Assembly (NCBI GenBank): GCA_050747525.1
Contig: JBOGOC010000088.1
Location: 1 to 64,000 of the forward strand
Reading direction: 5' to 3'
DNA: 64,000 bases
From: JBOGOC01 sp050747525
GTDB lineage: Bacteria; Acidobacteriota; Polarisedimenticolia; JACPZX01; DASXTC01
Below, one piece after another: positions 52,853 through 60,241 of this stretch; position 1 is the stretch's first letter; each line of letters opens with the position of its first letter. Below the pieces are notes generated by a model. That model worked only from the letters and a program-made list of their open reading frames with translations, was not told where the DNA came from and made no database searches. The position numbers were made by a program, and so were the translations under genes.

Positions 52853-53899
52853 TCAGATCGGGTGCAGGCCGGGGAACTCGAGCGCGGTGGTCTCCGGCCA
52901 TCCATTCATGAGGTTGAGGACCTGCACCGCCTGCCCGGCCGCCCCCTTCATCAGGTTGTCGATCGCCGACATCACGACGAGCCGGTCGCCGTGAGGATCC
53001 TTCTCGAATCCGATGTCGCAGTGATTGCTGCCGGCCAGGATCTTCGGCTCCGGGTGACGGTGGATCCCGTGCCGATCCTTCACGATCCGGATGAAGGGCT
53101 CCTGGCCGTACTCCTCCCGGTAGATCCGCCAGATGTCGCGCTCCTCCATGGGGCTGTTCAGGCGCACGTGGCACGTGGCCAGGATCCCGCGCACCATCTC
53201 GACCGCGGTGGCCGAGAAATGGATGGTCACCGGCCGCCCGCGCCCCAGCTCCTGCGCGATCTCGGCCGTGTGGCGGTGGCCCGTCGGCTTGTAGGAGCGC
53301 ACGCAGCCGCTGCGCTCGGGGTGATGGGAGGCTTCGGAGGAGGCGGCGCCCCCCTCGCTCGATCCGGCCTTCGTCTCGATCACCGTGAAGGAGGGATCGG
53401 CGAGATCGCGACGGAACAGCGGATGCAGCGCCAGGATCGCGGCGGTCGCGTTGCACCCCGGGATGGCGGCGCGGCGGGCTTCCCTCAGCTCCTCGCGGTG
53501 GAGCTCGGGAAGACCGTACACGAACTCTCCCAGCCGATCGGGGCAGGCGTGCGGGGCCCCGTACCAGGTGTCGTAGTCACCCGCGGCCCGCAGGCGGAAA
53601 TCGGCGCTCAGGTCGATCAGCCGCGGCGCCAGCGCCACGTACCGATCGATGGTCTCCATCGCCCGGCCGTGAGGCAGGCACAGGAAGAGCAGATCGCAGG
53701 GCCGCAGGTCTTCCTCCGGGCAGAAATCCAGGCGGCAGACATTCCTCAGGTTGGGATGAGCCAGCGAGACCGGCCGCCCCGCCTGGCGCTTCGAGGTGAT
53801 CTGCCCGAGTACGACGTGCGGATGGAACGAGAGCAGCCGCACCAGCTCGCCGCCGGCGTAGCCCGAGCCTCCCACGATCGAGACGCGCAGCGGCGTCAT
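52853..53899 (-). CDS. lysY: [LysW]-acyl phosphate reductase (LysY/ArgC family)
   Basis: 348 residues from the Met at 53899, overlapping the upstream stop by 4 nt (ATGA). NADPH-binding GGSGYAGGEL at residues ~8-17, LFLCLPHG, LIDLSADFRL and the catalytic Cys in PGCNATAA (~148) are the N-acetyl-gamma-glutamyl-phosphate reductase signature. It reduces the carrier-bound acyl phosphate to the semialdehyde. The cluster supports LysY-type function rather than canonical N-acetyl ArgC. Confidence 0.88.
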   Translation of the reverse strand: MTPLRVSIVGGSGYAGGELVRLLSFHPHVVLGQITSKRQAGRPVSLAHPNLRNVCRLDFCPEEDLRPCDLLFLCLPHGRAMETIDRYVALAPRLIDLSADFRLRAAGDYDTWYGAPHACPDRLGEFVYGLPELHREELREARRAAIPGCNATAAILALHPLFRRDLADPSFTVIETKAGSSEGGAASSEASHHPERSGCVRSYKPTGHRHTAEIAQELGRGRPVTIHFSATAVEMVRGILATCHVRLNSPMEERDIWRIYREEYGQEPFIRIVKDRHGIHRHPEPKILAGSNHCDIGFEKDPHGDRLVVMSAIDNLMKGAAGQAVQVLNLMNGWPETTALEFPGLHPI

Positions 53900-54741
53900 C
53901 GGGCGCCCCCGGCGGCCGCCAGCACGTGATCGACGATGCGCGCGGGGATGTCCACGCCGGTCGGCTCGATGCTGTTCTTGAACTCCATGGTGTGGTTCAC
54001 CTCGTTGACCCAGAGTCCGCCGTCCGTCTCGAAGATGTCGAGCGCCACGACGCCTCCCCCCACGGCGCGCGCCCCGGCCACTGCGAGGCCGGCCAGATCC
54101 CGGGTGACCGGACAGTTGCTCGCGCGGCCGCCGCGCGCCGTGTTGGTGATCCAGTGATCCGACGTCCGGTAGATGGCCGCGATGCACTCGTCTCCCACCA
54201 CGAAGGCGCGGATGTCCCGGCCACGCTTCTCGACGTATTTCTGGATGTAGAAGATGGCGTGGTGGTAGCTGCCGAGCACTGTCTTGTGCTCGAGCAGCGC
54301 CTCGGCCGCGTCACGGTCGTTCACGCGGGCGAGCAGGCGCCCCCACGACCCGACCGCCGGCTTCAGCACCACCGGGTAGCCCATCTCCTCGATGGCCGCC
54401 AGGGCCGCTTCGGCGGTGAACGCCACGCGCACGTCGGGCTGGGGGACGCCGTGCTCGGCCAGTGCGACCGAGGTCATCACCTTGTCGCCGCACGTGGCGA
54501 CCACCCGCGAGGCGTTGACGCACGGTGTCCCGGCGCTCTCGAACAGCCGCAGCGCCACCAGCGCGCGAGAGTGGTTCAGGCATCGCTCCAGCACCACGTC
54601 CACGGGTGGCGCCGCGGGAGCCAGCCCGAACGAGAGGCGGCGGTCGTCGATCAGGATCGGCTCGACGCCTCGGGAGGCGAGCGCCGCCAGCAGCAGCTTC
54701 TCGTCCGGCCGGATCAGCGAGTGAAGAAACCCGACCCGCAT
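53896..54741 (-). CDS. lysX: LysX/ArgX ATP-grasp ligase
   Basis: 281 residues with an ATP-grasp fold: VGFLHSLIRPDEKLLL at the N-terminus, GYPVVLKPAVGSWG (ATP-binding), YIQKYVEKRGRDIRAFVVGD, NTARGG and VNEVNHTMEF near the C-terminus. It joins the alpha-amino group of glutamate or aminoadipate to the C-terminal glutamate of LysW. LysX and ArgX variants are separated by a few active-site residues I cannot place with confidence, so substrate is left open. It lies 7 nt after lysW. Confidence 0.9.
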   Translation of the reverse strand: MRVGFLHSLIRPDEKLLLAALASRGVEPILIDDRRLSFGLAPAAPPVDVVLERCLNHSRALVALRLFESAGTPCVNASRVVATCGDKVMTSVALAEHGVPQPDVRVAFTAEAALAAIEEMGYPVVLKPAVGSWGRLLARVNDRDAAEALLEHKTVLGSYHHAIFYIQKYVEKRGRDIRAFVVGDECIAAIYRTSDHWITNTARGGRASNCPVTRDLAGLAVAGARAVGGGVVALDIFETDGGLWVNEVNHTMEFKNSIEPTGVDIPARIVDHVLAAAGGAR

Positions 54742-54748
54742 CGCCGGA

Positions 54749-54931
54749 TCACTCCCCCCAGTCCTCTTCCTCCGCCGGCGCCTCGACCAACGCGAGCGGA
54801 GCCACCCCCGTCACCTCCAGATCGCTCCCGCAGTCCCGGCACCGAATCAGCTCGTTCAGCGTCACCGGGCCGACCGTCACCAGCCCATCGCAGGCGGGGC
54901 ATGTGGCCTCGCCCTGAATCATGGTTTCCAT
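54749..54931 (-). CDS. lysW: LysW-type amino-group carrier protein
   Basis: 60 residues with zinc-ribbon pairs C11-C14 (TCPAC) and C31-C34 (CRDC) and the exact EDWGE C-terminus whose last Glu carries the substrate. This is the defining mark of LysW. GGAGGTGGAGC precedes the ATG at 54931; a second Met three codons later is possible. First gene of the operon, divergent from the ACT-like gene across 105 nt. Acidic C-terminal linker (EAPAEEEDWGE). Confidence 0.95.
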   Translation of the reverse strand: METMIQGEATCPACDGLVTVGPVTLNELIRCRDCGSDLEVTGVAPLALVEAPAEEEDWGE

Positions 54932-55001
54932 GCTCCACCTCCATGAGACTGCATGGCATCCTGCACGAGCCCGCCCGGCAAGTTCAAATTTCAGAGAAAT
55001 A

Positions 55002-55030
55002 TTGACGTTTTCAGCATGATCCGTTAAAAA
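55002..55030 (+). promoter_or_regulatory. Promoter TTGACG-17-TAAAAA before the ACT-like gene
   Basis: TTGACG (55002-55007), a 17-nt spacer and TAAAAA (55025-55030) give 5/6 and 4/6 matches. The -10 ends 6 nt before the ATG at 55037, so the transcript is predicted to start on or beside the start codon, and no usable Shine-Dalgarno site exists. The surrounding AT-rich stretch stands out against the GC-rich background. Confidence 0.5.
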
Positions 55031-55036
55031 ACAGGA

Positions 55037-55693
55037 ATGCGTCGAGTCGCCGAGGTGGTCGAGCAGCGCATCCTGGAGTCTCCCTTCCTGGAGGACGCGC
55101 TGCGATCCGGGATCCTGAACCTCTCGGCGCTGGCGCGACTCCTGAAACCCTCGGTCGAACGTGAGCTGATGAAGCAGGTGAGCGCCTCGGCGGTGATGAT
55201 GGCGCTCAAGCGAATCGGTCCCACGATCGCGGGCCGGATGCCCGCCCGGGAAGCGGCCGCGGAGCAGCGCGGGGAGATCAGCGTCCGATCCGACCTGGTC
55301 GAGCTGACCTTCCGCAGGTCCGACACCATCTGGGAGAGGCAGAAGCGGCTGCTGCAGCGCGTCGAGCAGGCGCACGAAGCGTTCCTCACCTACACGCAGG
55401 GGATGCATGAGGCGATGTTCATCCTGAGCGCGGCGCTGGAGCCGAAGGTCCTGGAGACGCTTCGCGGCGAGAAGCTGATCTGGCGGCAGCGCGACCTGTC
55501 GGCGGTGGTGATGCGTCTGTCACCCGCGACCGTGCGGACGCCGGGGGTCTACTACTCCATCCTCAAGCGCCTCGCCTGGAGCAACCTGAACGTCGTGGAG
55601 GTGGTGTCCACCTACCGGGAGTTCACGATCGTCGTGGGGAGCGACGACGTGGATCGTGCCTTCTCGGCCCTGCGCCGCTACCTGTGGGGATGA
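55037..55693 (+). CDS. Putative ACT-domain regulator divergent from lysW
   Basis: 218 residues, all-helical N-terminal ~150 residues (RILESPFLEDALRSGILNL, LARLLKPSVERELMKQV), then a C-terminal strand-helix-strand segment (TPGVYYSILKRLAWSNLNVVEVV, FTIVVGSDDVDRAFSALR) that looks like an ACT domain. ACT domains bind amino acids. Its head-to-head position next to the LysW operon suggests it senses an end product such as lysine or arginine, but no DNA-binding domain is obvious. Overlaps the RodZ-like gene by 16 nt at its end. Confidence 0.7.
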   Translation: MRRVAEVVEQRILESPFLEDALRSGILNLSALARLLKPSVERELMKQVSASAVMMALKRIGPTIAGRMPAREAAAEQRGEISVRSDLVELTFRRSDTIWERQKRLLQRVEQAHEAFLTYTQGMHEAMFILSAALEPKVLETLRGEKLIWRQRDLSAVVMRLSPATVRTPGVYYSILKRLAWSNLNVVEVVSTYREFTIVVGSDDVDRAFSALRRYLWG

Positions 55694-56607
55694 ACCGAGC
55701 AGGTGAACTCGCTGCGCGCCAGGACGCGGCCCGTCTTGTCGCGCGCCTCGACGGCCCAGCTCCCCGCCGAGCGCGCGTTCATGAGCTTGTAGCTGTGCGC
55801 GCGCCAGCGCACGCCGCCCAGCCGGACCGGCACGCGTAGCGCCTCCACGCCGTCGTGAATCCAGACGTGGTCGATCCTCTGGCCGGCGCTCCCACCCTGG
55901 ACCCTGGTCCAGAAGTAGACCCGCTCCCCCTCGGTGAACCGGCTGGTCTCCCCCACCAGCTCGAGGCGGGCGATCCGTCTGCCGACGCCGTGCTCGGGAA
56001 CCGACACTCCGGAAGCGCCGATCGGCGGCTTGAGCACCGGCGCGGATTCGCGTGGTACGGATGGCGGAGCTGGTGGAGCGGGCAGGGGAGGCGCGATCCG
56101 GGCAGGCTCCTTCACCGGTTCCTTCACGGTGACGGGGGCCCTGGCCGGCTCGCTCGCCGGGACCCTGAGTAGCGCCACCGCGGGGGCCGGGCCCGACTTC
56201 GTGGGGGCCGATGCGCGGGGCCAGAAGATGAAGGCGGCGGCCGCGACGGTCAGGACGACCAGCGCGGGAACCACGATCCTGGCCGCGCGCCTGGCCGGCG
56301 CCTTTGATGGCATCGACGGCTTCGATGGCTTCGGCAGGTTCGGAGGCTCCGGCCGGGGGCTCGCCGCCGCGCTTCGCTGCCTCTCCTCGCGGAAGTCCGC
56401 GAGCACCTGATCCGGATCGACCTCCACGAGCCAGGCGAACGACTGAAGGCCCCGCCTGACGACGTCTTCACCGGGCAGCGCGCTGAAATCGTCCCGCAGG
56501 AGCGCCTGGATGTCCTCGATGCCGAGCCCGGTCGCCCTCGCCACGTCCTCCAGCCGCAGGCCGTGGTGCCTCATCGCCTCCCCCAGGTTCCGTCCGAAGC
56601 TCTCCAT
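55678..56607 (-). CDS. RodZ-like HTH membrane protein with DUF2914 domain
   Basis: 309 residues from the Met at 56607. N-terminal helix-turn-helix of RodZ type (~5-65, EAMRHHGLRLEDVARATGLGI), a basic Pro-rich stretch, one transmembrane helix (~108-128), a long Pro/Ala linker, and a C-terminal DUF2914-like strand domain (~225-305, TEGERVYFWTRVQG, RIDHVWIHDG, GSWAVEARD). RodZ proteins use the HTH to bind MreB rather than DNA; no mreB is nearby. Convergent with the ACT-like gene. Confidence 0.82.
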   Translation of the reverse strand: MESFGRNLGEAMRHHGLRLEDVARATGLGIEDIQALLRDDFSALPGEDVVRRGLQSFAWLVEVDPDQVLADFREERQRSAAASPRPEPPNLPKPSKPSMPSKAPARRAARIVVPALVVLTVAAAAFIFWPRASAPTKSGPAPAVALLRVPASEPARAPVTVKEPVKEPARIAPPLPAPPAPPSVPRESAPVLKPPIGASGVSVPEHGVGRRIARLELVGETSRFTEGERVYFWTRVQGGSAGQRIDHVWIHDGVEALRVPVRLGGVRWRAHSYKLMNARSAGSWAVEARDKTGRVLARSEFTCSVHPHR

Positions 56608-56729
56608 GCTGGGGAATATAGGGCTGAGCGGGCAGCGGGCAAGAGGAGCCGGCCACTTGTCCGCCGCCAGCCTCCTCCGGTAGCATCGGTCCCGGTGAAA
56701 ACTCACCACTCTCGAGGAGGAGGGGACCT

Positions 56730-56975
56730 ATGGTACGAAGGGTGATCGTGGCGGCCGTCCTTCTGGCCGCACTCGGACTGGCGGCTGGAGCGTTTCTCAC
56801 GTCTTCGGCCCAGGCGGCACCTGCCGGCAATTGCACGTATTACAGCAACGCCAGCTACAAGACCGTGGTCGGCCAGTATGGGTATGACTGCTGCAACAAC
56901 CGCGTCGCCTGGGGCGCCAAGACGCCCTACGTGAAATGCGGCGGCTGCTTCATCTGCTACCCACCCAATCCCTGA
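56730..56975 (+). CDS. DUF6289-like small exported Cys-rich protein
   Basis: 81 residues with a strong GGAGGAGGGG ribosome site. A signal peptide of ~30 residues ends at SAQA. The mature ~50 residues match the DUF6289 pattern: GNCTYYSNASYKTVVGQYG, DCCNNRVAWG, KTPYVKCGGC, ending in CYPPNP. Six cysteines are spaced to form disulfides. Function unknown; family members are short secreted peptides. Standalone, flanked by oppositely oriented genes on both sides. Confidence 0.75.
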   Translation: MVRRVIVAAVLLAALGLAAGAFLTSSAQAAPAGNCTYYSNASYKTVVGQYGYDCCNNRVAWGAKTPYVKCGGCFICYPPNP

Positions 56976-57036
56976 TCTTTCTCACGGATCTTCAGAACTG
57001 CGGGGCGGAACAGGGTTCCGCCCCGCCCTCAGCACT

Positions 57037-58089
57037 TCAGCCGCGCAGAGCCAGCAGGACCTCTTTCCCCTTGAAGACCTCCGGGTCGAGGATGTGGAGC
57101 CGGGCGGCGCTGCGATCCTCTTCGATCTCGACGGTGAAGTCCCTGCCTTCCTGGTAGATGGCCGGCAGCACGCGCACCGAGCGGATCTGGTCGAGCCCAT
57201 AGGCGTGCGGGTCCAGGGATATGGTCGTCTCCTGGGCCAGATTCACCGACTGGTCGTAGCTGATCGACTTGACGTCCTGGACGCGCTTCAGGAACCCGCT
57301 CAGCACGCCCTTCTCCTTCAGAGCCTGATCGCTCTCCGCGTGGTAGAAGAGGCTGTTCTGGTGGGCCACGAACGCGTCCTGCAGCTCCGTCTTCTCCTGC
57401 TTCAGTGAGGCGGCCTGCACGCGGGCACTATCGCGCTCCTTGATCAGCTGGCGCGTGCGCGCCCGGCGCACCGTGACCGGCGTCTGGCCGGCGCTGCCCG
57501 CCGTCACGTAGGTCCTGAAGGTGTCGTTCTGCGCATCGTGGAAGAACCAGACCTGGTTGCCCGCCAGAAGCTCATCGGTCTGGTCGACCTGCTTCAGGAG
57601 CTCCTCCGCCTTGGCCTCATCCAGGCCGGCTTCGCCGGTCAGGTAGGCCATGGCAAGGGCCTGGTGCCTGTCTCCTCTCTTGGCCACGACGAACTTGTCC
57701 GGCAGGGTTTGCTCGAGGTGCATCACCTTGGCCTGCAGCTCCTGGATGGTGTCCCGGTCCTTGATGATTTCTTGCAAGAGGGACTTGTACGAAACGTTCC
57801 TCTCCTCCTGCACCATCTTGTCCAGGATGTCCCGCTGCTCGGGATTCAGGTCCTGCATGAAGATCTCGCTGAACTGAAGCATGGCCTCGCCCGGCTGGCG
57901 TGAGGCGTTGAACACCTCGATCCGCTTCATCATGGTCTCGGACGCCTTGTCGATCTCGGCCCGATCTTCATGGAGCTGGCTCAGCAGCTCGGTGCTGGTC
58001 TCCGCCGTGCCCGGCCCGGGCCTCGAGCAGCCGAAGCCACCCAGGCTCACCGCGGCGACCGCCAGACACAGGATCTTTCGAAGGTTCAT
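57037..58089 (-). CDS. Coiled-coil lipoprotein
   Basis: 350 residues from the Met at 58089. Signal peptide and lipobox (GGFGC, Cys ~21) give a lipid anchor. The mature protein is dominated by helices with heptad-like spacing (LLSQLHEDRAEIDKASETMM, IQELQAKVMHLEQ, LIKERDSARVQAASLKQEKTEL), so a coiled coil is likely. The C-terminal ~60 residues are strand-rich. No family recognised. No partner gene is linked; it is divergent from the YCII gene across 364 nt. Confidence 0.72.
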   Translation of the reverse strand: MNLRKILCLAVAAVSLGGFGCSRPGPGTAETSTELLSQLHEDRAEIDKASETMMKRIEVFNASRQPGEAMLQFSEIFMQDLNPEQRDILDKMVQEERNVSYKSLLQEIIKDRDTIQELQAKVMHLEQTLPDKFVVAKRGDRHQALAMAYLTGEAGLDEAKAEELLKQVDQTDELLAGNQVWFFHDAQNDTFRTYVTAGSAGQTPVTVRRARTRQLIKERDSARVQAASLKQEKTELQDAFVAHQNSLFYHAESDQALKEKGVLSGFLKRVQDVKSISYDQSVNLAQETTISLDPHAYGLDQIRSVRVLPAIYQEGRDFTVEIEEDRSAARLHILDPEVFKGKEVLLALRG

Positions 58090-58453
58090 GTGAGGACCCC
58101 CTATGTGCGTTTCCTCCGAGTGAACAGACCTCAAACGCCGGTATTGGCAGCACGATTCATGCCGGGATCATTGTCCGGAGGCTGGACGCCACACGAGAGC
58201 GAGTCCTGCTCCGTTGGCCGCGTCCCACGGGCCTGATCCGTGAGTCCTTCCGCAACGCAGCCCGCAGCCACGTTGGCCGGCCCCGACCAGCGGAGGAGAC
58301 GCTGTCCACCCCTATCGGACAGTCGGGCTGTCGGGGGTTCTGGACGCCTGGATGGTCAAGAATAATCGTCACACGTGTCGATGTGGGGCATCGTCGTTCG
58401 ACTACCCAGTGAAGGCCGGTTGATCCGGTCGAATCCTAGAAGGAGGCAGGACG
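58090..58453. other. 364-nt intergenic region, no gene seen
   Basis: Divergent region between the coiled-coil lipoprotein (minus) and the YCII protein (plus). Short open frames inside it have no start site or family sense. No clear hairpin, tRNA or repeat is visible. AGAAGGAGG at the right end is the ribosome site of the YCII gene. Confidence 0.5.
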
Positions 58454-59329
58454 ATGCGATTTCTGATGATGGTCAAGGCAAGCAAGGGCTCCGAGGCGGG
58501 CGTCCTCCCGGACGAGAAGCTCCTGTCGGAGATGGGCGCCTACAACGAGGCGTTGGCCAAGGCAGGCGCGTTGCTCGGGGGTGAAGGGCTGCAGGCGAGC
58601 TCGAAAGGCGCGCGTGTCCGGTCCTCGAACGGCAAGGTCGAGGTGACCGACGGGCCCTTCGCGGAGACCAAGGAGCTGGTCGCCGGTTTCTGGCTGATCG
58701 AGGCGAAGTCGAAGGAAGACGCCGTCGAATGGGCGAAGCGCGTCCCCTTCGAGGATGGCGAAGTGGAGATCCGTCCGCTCTTCGAGTTGACCGACTTCCC
58801 CGTTGACCAGGCCGAGCAGCCCGACGGATGGCGCGAGAAGGAAGAGCAGTTCCGGGCGGCTCCTCCCCCCGCCCGGAAACCCGGGACGATGCGGTTCATG
58901 GGTCTGCTCAAGGCCGACAGGGAGACCGAAGCGGGAGTTCTCCCGGACGAGAAGGTGCTGGCCGCCATGGGAGCCTTCTTCGAGGAGGGGGTGAAGTCCG
59001 GCGTGATCCTCTCGGGCGAAGGGCTCCAGCCGAGCTCGAAGGGGGTGCGGGTGCGGTACTCGGGAAAGAAACGGATGGTGATCGACGGACCTTTTGCGGA
59101 GACGAAGGAGCTGATTGCCGGCTACGCCATCATCCAGGTCAGGTCCAGGGAAGAAGCGACCGAGTGGACCAGGCGGTTCGTGACGGTGGACGCCCCGGGG
59201 CGCTACCGCCAGGAGAGCAACTGTGAGATCCGCCAGGTCTTCGAGCTGGAAGACTTTCCGGTCGATCCTGCCGAGAAGCCGGGCGGCTGGCGCACGATCG
59301 AACGGCGCCTGCGTGAGAGCGGCCGATAG
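58454..59329 (+). CDS. Tandem YCII/DGPF-domain protein
   Basis: 291 residues consisting of two YCII-related (DGPF) domains, residues ~1-128 and ~143-275, joined by a Pro-rich linker. Both copies contain a DGPFAETKEL(V/I)AG strand, a GEGLQxSSKG(A/V)RVR loop and an FEL(T/E)DFPVD end. Typical proteins have one such ~120-residue domain, so this is an in-frame duplication. AAGGAGG precedes the ATG. YCII genes often neighbour ECF sigma factors; here a sigma gene follows 340 nt later. Enzyme activity, if any, unknown. Confidence 0.87.
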   Translation: MRFLMMVKASKGSEAGVLPDEKLLSEMGAYNEALAKAGALLGGEGLQASSKGARVRSSNGKVEVTDGPFAETKELVAGFWLIEAKSKEDAVEWAKRVPFEDGEVEIRPLFELTDFPVDQAEQPDGWREKEEQFRAAPPPARKPGTMRFMGLLKADRETEAGVLPDEKVLAAMGAFFEEGVKSGVILSGEGLQPSSKGVRVRYSGKKRMVIDGPFAETKELIAGYAIIQVRSREEATEWTRRFVTVDAPGRYRQESNCEIRQVFELEDFPVDPAEKPGGWRTIERRLRESGR

Positions 59330-59451
59330 AAGAGCAATTCTCCGGCGGGTGCGTGTGCGGCGCGATCCGCTACGAATGCACCGCCGATCCCATTCGTCCG
59401 TTCAGGAATTCGGAGGATAGCGTGGGTGCTTCGGTCTCCCGGGCTCCATGA
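59326..59451 (+). pseudogene. Truncated GFA-family gene remnant
   Basis: From 59326 the frame reads Glu-Glu-Gln-Phe-Ser then GGCVCGAIRYECTADP, the conserved start of GFA/CENP-V proteins. The position where Met is expected is ATA, and after about 25 codons the homology stops, with an in-frame TGA at 59449-59451. All later zinc ligands of the family are missing. It overlaps the YCII stop. The rest of the gap up to 59667 shows no other gene. Confidence 0.6.
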
Positions 59452-59667
59452 CGTCCCAAGGCTGCGCGCGCGCCTGCTCGCGCGCGCGGCCGTCGGCGTA
59501 GTGCTCGGGCACGCCCCCTTCCCCACGTGGCGCGGCGGGAAACCGGAAATTGGGACTTCATCGTGCGCGTCTTCAATCTGAACTAGGAAAGACGAACGGC
59601 CCCGGGCTTTGCTCCGGCGCGTGAGTGGACGTAGAATCCGCACCAGAGCGCGCCCGGGGGAGAGGGC

Positions 59668-60237
59668 TTGGATACCGACCTCGTAGGCTTGTTCAAGGCT
59701 GTGGAACAGGGGGACGGCGCGGCCGGCGAGGCGCTGTTCTCCCGGCTCTATGCGGAGCTTCGCCGGGTGGCCCGCCGGGAGCTCGCGCGCTCCGGTTTTC
59801 CCATCAGCCTCGGGGCCACCACGCTGCTGCACGAGGCCTACCTGGACATGGCCGCGCGGGAAGGCCCCGCGTTCCCCGACCGCCCCCGGTTCCTGGCCTA
59901 TACCGCCCGCGTGATGCGCGGGCTGATCATCGATCACGCCCGGGAGCGGAGGGCGGTCAAACGTGGCGGCGCCTTCGAGATCACGTCGCTCCCCACCGAC
60001 GTCGAGGCGAACGTCGCCAACGATCGCGAGCTGGAGCGGATCGGCGAGGCGCTCGACCAGCTCGCCAAGGTCGATCGCTCCCTGGCCGAGATCGTCGATC
60101 TGAAGTTCTTCTGCGGGTTCTCCTTCGCCGAGGTGGCCGCCGTGCACGGCGTGACCGAGCGGACCGTGCAGCGGCGCTGGGAGCGCGCTCGCATCTATCT
60201 CCATCGCACCCTCCGCACCGACCTGCCCGAGTCCTGA
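59668..60237 (+). CDS. ECF-type sigma factor
   Basis: 189 residues from a TTG at 59668, preceded by GGGGGAGAGGGC. Sigma-2 region: LFSRLYAELRRVARREL, TTLLHEAYLDM, RFLAYTARVMRGLIIDHARERRA; sigma-4 region: DLKFFCGFSFAEVAAVHGVTERTVQRRWERAR. This is the pattern of the TIGR02999-like ECF subfamily that lacks an anti-sigma neighbour and is typically encoded beside a Ser/Thr kinase. Its stop is 4 nt from the kinase start, consistent with one operon. Confidence 0.9.
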   Translation: MDTDLVGLFKAVEQGDGAAGEALFSRLYAELRRVARRELARSGFPISLGATTLLHEAYLDMAAREGPAFPDRPRFLAYTARVMRGLIIDHARERRAVKRGGAFEITSLPTDVEANVANDRELERIGEALDQLAKVDRSLAEIVDLKFFCGFSFAEVAAVHGVTERTVQRRWERARIYLHRTLRTDLPES

Positions 60238-60241
60238 AGCC

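Noticed and set aside
58375..58455. Possible tRNA-like segment (GTTCGAC and GGTCGAATCC present)
   Set aside because: No acceptor stem or anticodon arm can be paired around these short matches.
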